Part shown: positions 46,505 through 60,021 of the stretch, in pieces
How the letters are laid out: every line of letters starts with the position of its first letter
Numbering within the stretch: the first letter of the stretch is position 1
From: Rapana venosa
Taxonomy: Eukaryota; Mollusca; Gastropoda; Neogastropoda; Muricidae
Direction: 5' to 3'
DNA length: 64,000 nucleotides
Assembly: GCA_028751875.1 (NCBI GenBank)
Contig: CM054165.1
Coordinates: 24,933,304-24,997,303 of the forward strand
Notes under the pieces: model-generated
The model's input: the letters and a program-made list of their open reading frames with translations, nothing else
Database searches by the model: none
What the model was told of the DNA's origin: nothing
Made by a program: the position numbers and the translations under genes

Positions 46505-46865
46505 GGCAGATTGCATGAAATTCGGGTTGCTGTCCCCAGAAGAGCGCGCCACCACAAGACCAGTGCCACCCATTTTTTTTCTTTTCCTGTCTGCACCTGT
46601 ACTTGTTTCCCTATCAGAGTGATTTTTTTCTACAGAAATTTGCCAGAGACAACTCTCTTGTTGCCGTGTTTTTATTTTATTTTACGTGCGCTAAATAATT
46701 ATGTGTAACACACTGTTTATCCGAAGGACTAGCACCTAGACCACCACTCATGGTCCAATGGATGGGGGAAATGTTTCGGGTCTAAACGGGGATTGAACCA
46801 CTACACACTTCCGACAGGGAAATTTTCGTTTTCCAGGCAGGTGGGTTACCTCTAGACCACCCATT
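46505..46865 (-). mobile_element. tRNA-headed SINE, family B, right-arm copy
   Basis: Reverse complement has CTAGAGGTAACCCACCTGCC (A-box region), GTGGTTCAATCCCCG (B-box region), the GCAACAAGAGAGTTGTC body and CCGAATTTCATGCAATCTGC. This copy retains the head that the left-arm copy lacks. Confidence 0.85.
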
Positions 46866-47589
46866 CATTCTTTTGCTTCTGTCTTTGCTTGGTTACTTTT
46901 TGGATGTGCCATTGTGACTGTGATGATGTTATCTACAATTGATAATATTTCAGTATCCTTTTTGGATTTGCTGTTTGTAAAATGTCATTGCATTCGTTTG
47001 TTTCATTAATACCTCCATCAGATTGAGCATGGTTTAAGCTGTAAGCTTGTTGTTGATCAAGATGACGTGCTGTATGATTTTGTTATATTGATTTCCGAAT
47101 CAAACATGTTTAAAACAAGCAGTGTCTTTCCTTCAAGGGACTCAGCTGTAGTTTTCTTTTGTTTTCCGGTTGCTATTACAAAATGTCTGTCTCTTTTGTT
47201 TCAAGCACTCCTTGTGTAGCATTATATTGCAAAAACAAAATATCATTATTGATAATTATAAGTATTTGAGTTCTATGCTGTTTACTACAAATGAGGCTTT
47301 TCTTTTGAAGAGTTTGTTAACCTTGACAATAAAATATTTCACAGTCAGATCAGAGTTAGTGTTTTACATGCTTGAAATAAAAAGAGGACTAATTTTTAAA
47401 AAAATTCTGGTTTGAGTTATGGCTTGACTTGTTTTAGTGTTTTCGTTTTGTGTGTTCCTCAGCTAGACCTCTTAGATTCCCCAATGTCAGATTTTTCCAT
47501 ATCCATCTGTTTGACCGCCATTAAGGTAGCGGCATTCCGATTTCAGAGATAATGTCCAAACATGACGTCATTGTTCATGCGTTTAAAAA

Positions 47590-48000
47590 TTTTCATCTAT
47601 TCCAGCCAGTGGTGGGAAAGAATGACAAAATTGACAAAACTGCATACACACAGGGAGTAAATGTAAAAAAAAGCACACGAATGCTTGTTTTATTATCCTC
47701 GAAGTAAAAGAATAAAAAAAATAAATAAAAGAAACAAACCAGCACGCTATGGCCTACTCTTCTAAAAGGTACGATGATTTCAAACATGTTTTGAGGATGT
47801 GCGTTCGCTCACACAGGGTAATGGTATATAGTGTCACCCAAAGAACTTTTGGGGGAGTGGAGTGGAACTGATGTTAACTCCGCGGCAACATCCCCTCAAA
47901 AGGATGGCGACATGGTGGCTCAAATCCCGGCATTCAGATCAGGGGCTCCTCAACACTCTAACCACTAGGCTCCGCCATCCCCTTTCCGTCAGTATGAAAA
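47590..48000 (-). mobile_element. tRNA-headed SINE, family C, right-arm copy
   Basis: Counterpart of 31040-31440. Complement head GATGGCGGAGCCTAGTGGTTAG lies at about 47963-47984. Confidence 0.75.
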
Positions 48001-48159
48001 AAAGGAAAGGCAAGGTCAGACACAAACAGACCTCTTTCCCTTTCAGCTCCAGTGAGGGAAAAGAAAAAAAGCCCATACCAGAAAGAGAGAGTCTCTCCTC
48101 CTCTTGGTTCCAGGTCACCACAGGCATCACTTTGGGTATCAGCAACGTAAAGGCGTGAC

Positions 48160-48700
48160 AACCAGCAACAGCAGCAACAACAACATCAACAACGACAACA
48201 ACAAAAGCAACAACAACAGAGCTAAAGCAACAGCAAGCAAGAACAGCAACAACAACGTCAAAGCAGCAACAACAACAGCAACACACAAAAGCAGCAGCAA
48301 CAAAGCAGCAACAAACAAAAGCAACAACAAAGCAGCAACAACAAGCAGCAGCACAAACAGCAACAACAAAGCAACAGCAACAATAACAGCAAAGCAACAA
48401 CAACAGCAGCAACAACAGCAAAGCAAAGCACAACAACAGCAGCAACAACAGAACAGCAAAAGCAAAAGCAACAACAGCAAGCAGCAACAACAACAGCAGC
48501 AACAACAAAACAGCAAAAAGCAACAACAACAGCAGCAACAACAGAAACATGCAAACAGCACAACAGAAGCACACAACAACAGATCAGCCAACAACGAACA
48601 GCACAACAACAAACACAACAACAACAGCAGACAACAACACACAACAACAGCAACAACAACACAACAGCAACAACACACAGCAGCAGCAAAGCATCGCAAA
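48160..48700. repeat. (CAACAG)n-type tract, expanded in right arm
   Basis: About 540 bp of CAACAG, CAGCAA and CAAAGC units. The left arm has about 185 bp. Long poly-Gln/Asn and poly-Leu/Cys frames are artefacts. Confidence 0.95.
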
Positions 48701-48799
48701 CATCCAGCTGCGGAAAATTTAAGATGTTGACCATTAACTACTGTTTCTCAGTGTTGTCTGGTGTCCTCCATCTCTGCAGTACTTGTGTGAAGTCATCCA

Positions 48800-48916
48800 C
48801 ACCACACACCACACACAACCACACACACACACACACAGTCACACACACACACTAAATTATTGTGGATACTTACAAACACACACGACACACACACTACCTA
48901 CCACACACACACAACA

Positions 48917-48947
<31 letters not shown>

Positions 48948-49271
48948 CACGACAACAACCCGCCCACACACACATAACACACACACCAGTCTAAAATTAC
49001 TTTTTAGTGGATAGATGTTAAAACTCTCTCTCTCTCTCACTCTCTCTCTCTCCCCCCCCCACACACACACACGCACGCACGCACACACACATCTTGTGCA
49101 CACGTTAAACCCGTTCTACTTTTCAAAAGAGTAGGTCATTGTGTGCCGGTGGAAGTGGATGACAAAATTTACAAAACTGCATACACACGGAGACTGGTTG
49201 AAGAAAAGCACTTGAGCGCTTATTCCATATCCTCGAAATAAAAGAATAAACACGCACACACACACACACGC

Positions 49272-49318
<47 letters not shown>

Positions 49319-49345
49319 ACACACACACAGCGCGCGCGCGCGCGC
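48800..49345. repeat. (AC)n/(CT)n tracts, right arm
   Basis: AC tracts (48820-48950, 49253-49352) with one GA/CT module at 49025-49080, plus a SINE 3' piece around 49130-49250. It corresponds to 29380-30600. Confidence 0.92.
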
Positions 49346-49879
49346 GCACACACAGATAATCCCAAACATGTTCAGACACAACTTCACACACACGGTGTCA
49401 GGCTGCCGTCTTCACTGGACTTGTGACTCTGATGTGAAGATGTTACATGTCAATCCTGGGTATAACTGGGGGAGGGGGGGGGGTGTCAGAAATTCTTCTT
49501 CATCGTCAAACACTCAGACAGCAACTCAGGAATCTGAAATGAGCAGTGTGGGATCAGTAGGACAGAAAAGTCACAGAAGATGAGACAGCACAAAAGAAAG
49601 AAAAGAAAAGAAAAATAAGCTGTGTCCTTGGTCTTTCCTTCAAAAGCTTCAGCCTCCAGCCTGCCTTGTCCAGGAAGACATCAACAGCCAGTCCCTTTGT
49701 TTCTGTCTGGCGTTGTAGGCAGGAGGGAAAGAGCGCCACAGACGTGGCCAGCCCCTACCTATATGCACGTCAGGTGAACCGTGTCGTATATTCTCCTGCC
49801 AAAGCAACTTTGTCTGCACATATCCTCTCGCCGAGTGAGTAGTCTTGCCTGCAGCTGTGTTTGTAAATGTAGTCATTGT

Positions 49880-50105
49880 CTGTCTTGCCTTGCCTTGTCT
49901 TGTTTTACCTTGTCTTGCTTTGCCTTGCCTTCTCTCTTTGCCTTGCCTTGATTTGCTTTGCCTTGCCTCGCTTTGTCTTGCCTTGTTTTACCTTGTCTTG
50001 CTTTGCCTTGCAGTCTCTCTTTGCCTTGGCTTGCTTTGCCTTGTCTAACTTTGCCTTGTCTTGTCTTGCCTTGCTTTGACTTGCCTTGCCTTGTCCTGTC
50101 TCGTG
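49880..50105. repeat. (TTGCC)n pentanucleotide tract, right arm
   Basis: Complement of the GGCAA tract at 28722-28865, with more units and more variants. Confidence 0.95.
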
Positions 50106-50419
50106 ACCTAAGTCGAAGTCGATCATTTCCTGATACTGACATTCTCAAATAAATAAATGAATGAAAAAAGTTCCATCCTCAATTGCCAGTCTGTTGCTGA
50201 CTTCTGCAAGCTCTCAGGCTGATCCCAACATCTGTCTGTAGACGTTGACTGCTGTGGGGGACCTGTGCAAAGACTCTGCCGTCATTTCTCTTCTCTTGTC
50301 CAGGAGAAAACCCCACACACAACCCTCATCACTCTGACTCTGGGGAAAAATATAAACAGAACTGGAGCTTATGGAAAGACATCCTCCATGAACAAAGACA
50401 TAATAGATAGGAGCTGTAG

Positions 50420-51130
50420 CCATCTGCCTGACACTGGTGATAAATAAATAGGAGCTGTAACCGTCTCCTTGACACTGGTGATAAATAAATAGGAGCTGTA
50501 GCCATCTCCTTACACTGGTGATAAATAAATAGGAGCTGTAGCCATCTCCTTGACACTGGTGATAAATAAATAGGAGCTGTAGCCATCTCCTTGACACTGG
50601 TGATAAATAGAGAGGAGCTGTAGCCATCTGCCTAACACTGGTGATAAATAAATAGGAGCTGTAGCCATCTCCTTACACTGGTGATAAATAAATAGGAGCT
50701 GTAGCCATCTCCTTACACTGGTGATAAATAGAGAGGAGCTGTAGCCATCTCGTTGACACTGGTGATAAATAAATATGAGCTGTAGCCATCTCCTTACACT
50801 GGTGATAAATAGATAAGAGTTGTAGCCATCTCCTTACACTGGTGATAAATAGAGAGGAGCTGTAGCCATCTCCTTACACTGGTGATAAATAAATAGGAGC
50901 TGTAGCCATCTCCTTACACTGGTGATAAATAAATAGGAGCTGTAGCCATCTCCTTACACTGGTAATAAATAAATAGGAGCTGTAGCCATCTCCTTACACT
51001 GGTGATCAATAAATAGGAGCTGTAACCATCTGCCTGACACTGGTGATAAATAAATAGGAGCTTTAGCCATCTCCTTGACAAAGGTGATAAATAAATAGGA
51101 GCTTTAACCATCTTCTTACACTGGTGAGGC
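50420..51130. repeat. 41-bp minisatellite, about 17 units, right arm
   Basis: Units contain GGAGCTGTAGCCATCTCC and ACTGGTGATAAATAAATA, many lacking one or two bases (TCCTTACACTGG variant). Complement of 26641-28412. Confidence 0.95.
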
Positions 51131-51164
51131 GATCTATCAACGTGAGTCACAGGAAAAACAACTG

Positions 51165-51480
51165 TCTTGGATGCTAGTCCTCTGGATACCTATCACCTTA
51201 GATGTTTGTCACCTTGGATGCCAGTCACCTTGGATTTTAGTTACCTTGGATGCCAGTCACCTTAGATGTTAGTTACCTTGGATGCCAGTCACCTTAGATG
51301 TTAGTCACCTTGGATGCCAGTCACCTGGGATGATAGTCACCTTGGATGCCAGTCACCTTAGATGTTAGTCACCTTGGATGCCAGTCACCTGGGATGATAG
51401 TCACCTTGGATGTTAGTCACCTTGGATGTTAGTTACCTTGAATGCCAGTCACCTTAGATGCCAGTCCCCCTTTAATTTTA
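51165..51480. repeat. 16-bp minisatellite, right arm
   Basis: Units such as TTGGATGCCAGTCACC and TTAGATGTTAGTCACC. Beyond 51480 the register is lost. Confidence 0.9.
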
Positions 51481-52160
51481 TTGGTCCAGCCCCTTGTTGT
51501 TAGTACCTTGGAAGTCCCGGGACAGTCACCGGGGTGATAGTCACCTTAAATGCGTCCCCTTAAAATTTTTTATATTGGGATGAGTAAAAATCACCCCCTG
51601 GAGATATTCCCTTGGTGCCAGGTACCTTGTTGTCCCCTTTTTGAACAATTTACCTTTGGATCAGTGACCTTGAATGAGGCCCTTTGGGATTGAATACCTG
51701 GAGGCAGTCCCAGGATTTCCCTTGATGCAGTCCCCTTGGAACATCCCCGGGAGGGACTCACTTGGATCAGTAGGAAAAGTCACCCAGGATCTCCCTTGGG
51801 ATCCAGACCTTGGATCCAGTCCCTTATCATCCCTTTAAATTGGACCAAAGTACCTTGGGGATCCGTCCCTGATGGAGGATTGGTTTTGCATTTTAAAGTC
51901 TGTCACCTTGGTGCTCAGGGAAAAAGTCCCTTATGCGTATTGGGTCTGCTTGGTGTAAAATATATCTCCATTTTATCCCATATTATCTCACCACATATCA
52001 AGTCACCTGTTTCAGTCACACACGCATTCGTTCACCGTCTGTGGTTCCGGCCCCTCCGACAGGAAAGGGATGTATCAAATTTGTGTGAAGTCATGACACC
52101 TTGTGCTCTTCAAGAACAATTCCCTTTCATTGTCGTATGTGTTTGTCTTTTGCGTGTGTA
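51481..52160. other. Irregular segment, probably low-quality version of the 16-bp repeat and flank
   Basis: Pieces of CCTTGGATGCCAGTCACC-like repeat are visible with many single-base losses and extra C/T/A runs. The homologous left-arm region (25770-26300) is clean. No gene. Confidence 0.6.
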
Positions 52161-52700
52161 ATTAATTATCTTTTTTTTCATCATATCATCTCCATATCAT
52201 CTTTCACATCCATACCATCAATCATCATCATGTTGTTGTCATTTCATCATGTCTTATGATCAAAAAATCATCGTCGTCTTTAATCATCATCTGTCGTCAC
52301 GTCATCTCATCATGTCGCGTCGTCGTTGTCTTCGCCCGTCTCACATTTCATCTCATCGTCGTCGTTTATCTTTCATCATCGTTGTCGTCGTCATCATCAT
52401 GATGTTCACAACACCACCCTCCTCATTATAATTGTTTTGTATATAATTCAAGTCTTTCAACCAATGTGTTGTTTCGGTCACATCATCTCGATCATCATCA
52501 GCGTCTTCCATCACCATTGTGTCTTTATCGTCATCATCACATATTGTCTGTTAATATTCATCTCAATCTCGTTCATCTCCTCATCCCCCTCGTTTATCAT
52601 CATCGCCGTCATCACCCACAAAAATCGTAATATGTGGTCCACCGCGTGTCCGTGTGTCGGTGTCTTAATATCAATCATCACCCCTTATCACATCATAACA
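52160..52700. repeat. (ATC/GTC)n tract, degraded, right arm
   Basis: CATCATCGTCGTC-type triplets with frequent breaks. Complement of 25268-25770. Confidence 0.85.
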
Positions 52701-52879
52701 ACTCATTAATAAATTTGGTTTATCATCTATCCTATCATCCTAACGGCAATTTTAAAGGACCGCTGTCCAGGGGTCAGGTTTTTTTAATTGCAGGCCTTTA
52801 ATTCTGTTAAACCCTTCCACGGGTTTCCTTTGGTAAAGGTGTTAAAGTCTATTAGGCAGTTCAAATACCGCCACTCGGG

Positions 52880-54845
52880 TCCTTTGTGTATACACGCATG
52901 CAGAAGATCGCATTAATATGCATGTTAAAGATCCTACCTCAGGTCTTTGTGTATACACGCATGAGAAGATCGCATTAATATGGCATGTTAAAGATCCTAC
53001 TCAGGCCCTTTTGTGTATACACGCATGCAGAAGATCGCATTAAATATGCATGTTAAAGATCCCTTACCTCAGGTCCTTTGTGTATACACGCATGCAGAAG
53101 ACGCATTAATATGGCATGTTAAAGATCCTTACCTCAGGTCCTTTGTGTATACACGCATGCAGAAGATCGCTTTAATATGCATGTTAAGACCCCTTACTCG
53201 GGTCCTTTGTGTATACACGCATGCAGAAGATCGCATTAATATGCATGTTAAAGACCCCTTACCTCGGGTCCTTTGGGTGATATAACGAGCAGAAGATCGC
53301 ATTAATATGCATTTTAAAGATCCCTTACCTCAGGTCTTTGGGTGTATAAAACGCATGCAGAAGATCGCATTTAATATGCATGTTAAGATCCCTTACCTCA
53401 GGTCCTTTGTGTATACACGCATGCAGAAGATCGCATTAATATGCATGTTAAAGATCCCTTACCTCAGGTCCTTTGTGTATACACGCATGCAGAAGATCGC
53501 ATTAATATGCATGTTAAAGATCCCTTACCTCAGGTCCTTTGTGTATACACGCATGCAGAAGATCGCATTAATATGCATGGTTAAAGATCCCTACCTCAGG
53601 TCCTTTGTGTATCACGCATGCAGAAGATCGCATTAATATGCATTTTTAAAGATCCTTACCTCAGGTCCTTTGTGTATACACGCATGCAGAAGATCGCATT
53701 AATAGCATGTTAAAGATCCCTTACCTCGGGTCCTTTGTGTATACACCATGCAGAAGATCGCATTAATATGCATGTTAAAGATCCATACCTCAGGCCCTTT
53801 TGTTTTATACACGCAGCAGAAGATCGCATTAATATGCATGTTAAAGATCCCTTACCTCAGGTCTTTGTTATACAGCAGCAAAGATCGCATTAATATCATT
53901 AAGATCCCTTTACTCAGTCCTTTGTTAAAGCATGCAGAGATCGCATTAATATGCATGTTAAAGATCCCTTACCTAGGTCTTTGTGTATACACGATGCAGA
54001 AGATCGCATTAATATGATGTTAAAGATCCCTTACCTCAGGTCCTTTGTGTATACACGCATGCAGAAGATCGCATTAATACAGTTAAGATCCCTTACTCAG
54101 GTCCTTTGTGTATACACCATGCAGAAGATCGCATTAATATGCATGTTAAAGACCCCTTACCTCAGGTCCTTTGGGTGTATACACGCATGCAGAAGATCGC
54201 ATTAATATGCATGTTAAAGATCCCATACTCAGGCCCTTTGTGTATCCCGATGAGAAGATCGCATTAATATGATTTAAAATCCCTTACTAGGTCTTGTGTA
54301 TGCTGCAGAAGATCGCATTAATATGAAAATGTTAAAGACCCCTACTCAGGCTTTGTGTATACACGCATGCAGAAGATCGCAATTAAATGATGTTAAAGAT
54401 CCCTTACCTCAGGTCTTTGTGTATAAGCATGCAGAAGATCGCATTAATATGCATGTAAAAGATCCCTTCCCCATGCCCTTGTGTATACACGCATGCAGAA
54501 GATCGATTAATATGAAAGTAAAAGATCCATACCTCAGGCCCCTTTGTGTATCCCACGCATGCAGAAGATCGCATTAATATCATGTTAAAGATCCCTTACC
54601 AGGTCCTTTGGTATACGATGCAGAAGATGCATTAATATCATGTTAAATCCCTTACCTGGGTCCTTTGTGTATACACGCATGCAGAAGATCGCATTAATAT
54701 GCATGTTAAAGATCCCATACTCATGTCTTTTGTGTAACACGCTTGCAGAAGATGCTTAATATGCATGTTAAAGTCCATACCTCAGGTCCTTTGTGTATAC
54801 ACGCATGCAGAAGATGGGCATTAATATGCATGTTAAAGATCCATA
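52880..54845. repeat. 66-bp satellite, about 30 noisy units, right arm
   Basis: Units contain GTGTATACACGCATGCAGAA, GATCGCATTAATATGC and ATGTTAAAGATCCC. Many units have one to several missing or extra bases at random places, unlike the near-perfect left-arm array. Confidence 0.95.
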
Positions 54846-55134
54846 CCTCATGTCAGTGTTTGTTGGAGTAAGGAAACGTATCATCCCCAGCATGCACTCT
54901 GTCCTGGCGAGGGCTGGGCTACGCCAGGATGAAGTTGACCAGCCTGACCAACTTCAGTGCCGTGTTCCAAGGCATTAGTTCAGGGAACGCAGGAGAGAGG
55001 AGAGAATGAAAACCATGTTTCAGTGTTGCTCTAAGTGTGTGTATGCTGGCACATGATCTTGTAGCCTATGACTTGCAAACAACCATAGTCTGAACAATTA
55101 ATAATAAAATAAATTAAACACACGCTCACATACA

Positions 55135-55166
55135 CACAAGATACACGCACGCACGCACGCACACGC

Positions 55167-55220
<54 letters not shown>

Positions 55221-55226
55221 GTGTAG
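55135..55226. repeat. (GT)n/(ACGC)n microsatellite
   Basis: Counterpart of 21700-21770. Confidence 0.9.
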
Positions 55227-55491
55227 GGGGGATGCATATAGCTAATCCTCGGCAACTGACAAATATGAATAAGTTAAAGCGTAAATAAGAACTTCGAAAA
55301 GATTGAAATAACAGCTCAAACACTAACTTTGCACATCTACTTTGCAATTTCTACAGCTAGGTAAAATACAATGTACTATAGGTATCTGATAATAGGACTA
55401 TGAGTTAATAACAATTTCAATATCTTTATTAAAGATGTGACTTTAACTATTTGCTCAAGGGGGACATAATTTAGATCTCAACATTATAAAA

Positions 55492-57450
55492 AAACGTTCA
55501 CTCACTTTTCACTGGTCCCGTAACCCGCCAGGGTCGTATGGGGGCTGCATGGTGAAACGAACGGGGCCAGCTGGCCCACTTAGCGCGGTCGTGGGCGAGG
55601 GCCTGGGTGACACTGAAGTCCTCCCCGTCCAATACGGATGTCGTCGGCCCACTTTCTCCTCTGTCTGCCACGTCCCTTTTCTTCCCCTGGACTGTTCCTT
55701 GCAGGATGGTCTTTGCAAGTCCTTCTGAGCGTGTTACGGCCATACATCTGAGTTTCCTCTTTTTCGCCGTGGTCAGTAAAGGGCTTCATAGTCCCCGCAC
55801 TTGTTGAGTGATCATTCTGCGGACTTCATTGTTGGTGACATGGTCCTTGTATGAGATGCCAAGGAGCCTTGAGGCATCTCATTTCTTACTGCTTGGATCC
55901 CCCTTTGTAGGTCTACGTTCAGTGTCCATGCCTCACATGCGTAAAGCATGATTGAGGTGACTAGCGCGTTTAGTAACTTTACCTTGGTTCCGAGAGGGAT
56001 GTTTCTGTCTTCCATATGGTCTTCAGTTTGCCATTGCTGCTGCTGTTTGTGCCGCTCTTGCTAGGATTTTGGTCTTCGATCCCCCCTCACTTATGATGGC
56101 TCCCAAAGGGATTTGAAATGGTCAACGCTCCAGTTCTTTTCCGCCAAGAGTGATCTTGGTGGTGATTGCTGGGCACTGTTTTACATGAGTTTGGTTTTTT
56201 TCGGGCCTGATTTCCATGCCGTATCGTGAGGATTTTCCGTCCAGTTGCTTCACTAGGTTGGCAGTTCCTCTTCATTTCCTGCAGACCGTCAATGTCATCG
56301 GCAAACTGAGGGTTTGGGGATTGTTCGCCCTCCAATGTTGACTGTGCCTTTTGGTCTTCCAAGGCGTCAGTCATGATGCGTTCGAGGAAAATGTTAAACA
56401 GTGTCGGCGACAGCAGACATCCCTGTCGGACCCCAACTGAGGTACGGAACCATTCCCCTACCCTGCCCTGTACGAGTATTGCATGGTGCCTTTGAGTAGA
56501 GTTCCTTGATGGTGTGGATCAGCTTCTGGCCCATGTTGAATTTGTTCATGGTGGCCCACAGAGCGTCATGCCATACTCTATCGAAGGCCTTCTTAAAATC
56601 AATGAAGACGTGGAAGATGTCTTATTGATGCTGGCTGTATTTCTCACACGGAACCCTCAGGTTGAATATCTGTTCTTTGGTGCTTCTATTTGGGCGGAAA
56701 CCGGCCTGCTCTTCGGCGATGATCTCTTCTGCCTGTGGTTTCAGTCTGTTCAGGATCACTTTCAGCATGACTTTACTGGCATGACTTATGAGGCTGATTG
56801 TCCTGTAGTTTTGGCACTGCTGGAGATTTTCTTTCTTGGGGAGAGTGATGATGAGTGATTGGGTCCATGGTGTAGGCCACTCTCCGGTCTGCCAGATCTT
56901 GTTGCAGATACTTGTAAGGATGTCTGTCACTGCTTCTCCCCCGTGTTGGATCAGCTCTGCTGGGATGTTGTCGATTCCTGCTGATTTTCCTTTCTTCAGC
57001 GATCTAATTGCTACTTCTACTTCCTCGCGTAGAATTGGGAAGTTGTCTTTATTCGATGAGGCTTGGCTTGCAAGTACGCTGGGGTCGCCTAGCGTCTGAT
57101 GATTGTAGAGTTCGGAACAGTATTCCGTCCATCTGCCAACGATTTCCTTCTTTTCTGTTAGGCAATTCCTTTCTTTGTCCTGGATGTTACTGACTCTTGC
57201 CTGTTTCTGTTTGGTGAGCTCTTTCACAATCTGGTATGCTCTTCTGCTATTATTCTTTGTCAGGCTCTCTTCGATTTCTGTACATTGTTTCTCTATCCAT
57301 TCCTCCTTGGTCTTCCTCATGTCTCTCCTGATCTTCTTGTTTACTTCTCTGTACTCAACTGCTCCTGTAGTGTTCTTGCTCTTCTTCAGGTCTCGTCTTT
57401 TGTCACACATATTCAAGATTTCATCTGTGACCCATGGTTGTGTTTTTCGC
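55492..57450 (-). mobile_element. RTE-like LINE, copy 3 (right arm only, decayed)
   Basis: Minus-strand frame 56622-57599 holds KTQPWVTDEILNMCDKRRDL, the linker (TKNNSRRAYQIVKELTKQKQ), NIPAELIQHGGEAV and ICNKIWQTGEWPTPWTQSLI. Further 3' are FADDIDG near 56300, ILYACEAWTLN near 55950 and GLAKTILQGTVQGK near 55710. Several frameshifts. The left arm near 21420 lacks this block. Confidence 0.85.
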
Positions 57451-58975
57451 CGAAAAACACAAAAGAATGGTAATAGTTTCGCCACAAATACACGTTGCGG
57501 ATTTTGAAAATTTAGGTCTAAAAGCACTGGGTTTAAACTTGTAGATAAGAGATGCAACGTTTCTATATTCATGTGAACTGCGGCATTTAATATCATCAAA
57601 ACATAATAAATCAGCTACATCATCATCCCAGGAAAAACCAGTAATATCTTGTAGTGTCTTTTTAAAGTGTTTCCAGCATGCATTTTGCAACATGCTGTAG
57701 CCCTCACAAGCAGACAAAGGAACATCTATGCCGTAAGAACCACTGTCATGCTTTGCTCAGCACTTTGCCAGTCTGTCAACGTTTTCATTAAAGTAGACAC
57801 CACAATGAGGAGGAATCCGGCAGAAAGTAATAGTAGTGCCCGCAACATCAGAAAATGAATTAGATGACATTTCTCAGTTATGAGCTCTTGTCTCACTTTT
57901 GAACTGAAATTTTTTTTATAGCAAGTAACACTGACTTGGAATCAACACAAAAAAGCATCTGAAAAAATGTCTTTGGGAAAGTACATAAGATGATACAAAG
58001 CCATTGAAATAGCAGACAGTTCAGCTGTACATATAGATCGATTTTCCCAATAGAAAATGATCTCTCTACCTTCAGAGATGGAATGACAAACGCTGCTCCC
58101 GCCTCATTGTCGCTCAAAAGTGAACCACAGTGTAATTTTTTTAGATGTTCTGGATATGTAGTTTGCATATATTCTTTTGCTGATGCACTAAGAATGTTTT
58201 CATTTCCTTTTTTGGTTAGAGAAGAATAATTGACATCAAAATTAGCTCTCTGAAGCTCCCATGGGGGACAAGAGGAGACATTAATCTTTGATTTAGTTAA
58301 TTTTGTAGGACATATTTCTGCCTTATCAAACATATCAGAAGTATATGTTCTAACAGTGGTAAGAGAACGAACAGAACGTGCTCCTTCGGATGAGACTATA
58401 AACCGAGGTCCCGTGTGCGAACGCACGCAGAACATCTTGCGCACACGTTAAAATCCTGTTCCGCTTTTCGTAAGAGAGTAGGCCATTGTGTGCCGTGGGA
58501 ACAGATAGCAATTTACAAAACCGCATACACACAGGGACTGGATGTAAAAAAGCACATAAGCGCTTATTCCATTATCCTCGATATAAAAGAATAAAATAAA
58601 ATAAAAATAAAATAAGTTGACATCAGATCTTGTACTTATTTGGGTGTCCACATTGGTTTCTTGCTTTGAACATCGTAAGAGGTATTTAGCCAAAGCCAGT
58701 TGTCGAAAATTGTCTAATGGCAAAACAGCTATCTCTTTATAAGTCCCCATGGATGATGCATGAAATGGTACCCCTAGAGCTAATCGGAAAGCCTTACAGT
58801 GTAGCCATCTCATTTTCTGTAACAAGTACTAAGGAGCACTGAAAAAGGCTTCCTGGCCATAAATGAGTCTTAGAACGTACTAAAGATAACGCCAGATGTT
58901 TTAACACAGCTACATCATGAGCCCACACTTTACTGATAGCTTGCAGGAAGTTTAGACTTCTCTTTGCTTTCTATC
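57450..58975 (-). mobile_element. I-like LINE with RNase H, right-arm copy
   Basis: Frame 58825 down has RWLHCKAFRLALGVPF. Frame 57893-58444 carries the RNase H domain in a single frame (ARSVRSLTTVRTYTSDMF, then DNEAGAAFVIPSLKVERSFS and CVDSKSVLLAIKK). The distal PHCGVYFNENVDRLAK-like part is near 57770-57815. It is interrupted by a SINE fragment at 58381-58616. Counterpart of 17520-18300 plus 20926-21420. Confidence 0.7.
58381..58616 (+). mobile_element. tRNA-type SINE body fragment (right arm only)
   Basis: CTTCGGATGAGACTATAAAC, GAACGCACGCAGAACATCTT and ATTATCCTCGATATAAAAG are the shared SINE body and 3' end. It sits in the I-like LINE. The left arm (about 17870) reads straight through. 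Confidence 0.75.
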
Positions 58976-59990
58976 TATCTATCTATCTGTCCCGAATTCT
59001 GACGACCGTGGGGGCACCCTCAAAGATTCAACAACCAGTTCCCTCCATTCCTCTCTCTGTTCTGCCTTTCTCAGGGTTTTGTTGAGTTCTAGGCCTGTCC
59101 ATTCGCTGACGTTATCCTCCCAGCTCTTCCTTGGTCTGCCTCTTCTTCCTCCTTGGACAGTGCCTTGTAAAATTGTCTTTGCAAGTCCTTTGGATCTTGT
59201 GACATGCCCATACCATTTAAGTTTACGCTTTTTCACGATCGTTAGAAGGTTCTCATCATAGGGTCCAATGGTTTGCTGGATTCTGTATGCACGCTTTCGT
59301 TGCTTATGTGGTCTTTGTAGGAGATGCAAGGAGTCTCCGAAAGCATGTCATCTCACACCGCCTGTACTCTTCTCTCCAAATCTGCATCAGGATCCATGAT
59401 TCACAGGCTACAGAAATATGGATATGACAAGGGAGTGCATTAGTCTGATCTGGAGATAAGTGAGATATTTTTATCTCTCCAGATGGTGTTTAGTTTTGAC
59501 AGTGCTGTTATTGTCTGTGCAGTCCTGCATACTACTTCTGGCTTGGATCCCTGGTCTGATATAATGCTCCCAGGTACTTGAAGCTTGAACTGTTTCCAGC
59601 TTCTGGTCATTAACCCTGATATCAGTGCTAATGCCGTTGGTGTTATTAGTCATCAGTTTGGTCTTCTCTGCACTGATTTTCATGCCGTATGTTTTGGAGG
59701 CCTTATTCAAGTGTTCTGTTAGATTGGCAAGCTCTTTTTCTGATCCTGCTATTCCATCAATGTCATCTGCGAAGCGGAGGTTTGTAATCGTTTTGCCACC
59801 AATGCTGACTGATCCTTCATGATGTTCCAGTGCATCAGCCATGATTCTCTCAAGGATCGGTGGTCTAGAGGTAACGCGCCTGTCTAGAAAGCGAAAAGTC
59901 CGGGTCTGAAGTGTGCGGGCGGTTCGTACCCCGTTTGGACCGGAAATTTTTCCCCCATTCATTAGACCATGAGTGGTGGTCTGGGCGCTA

Positions 59991-60021
<31 letters not shown>

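Noticed and set aside
48104..48734. Poly-Gln/Asn or poly-Leu/Cys proteins
   Set aside because: They are CAACAG-type repeat frames with no start or splice context.
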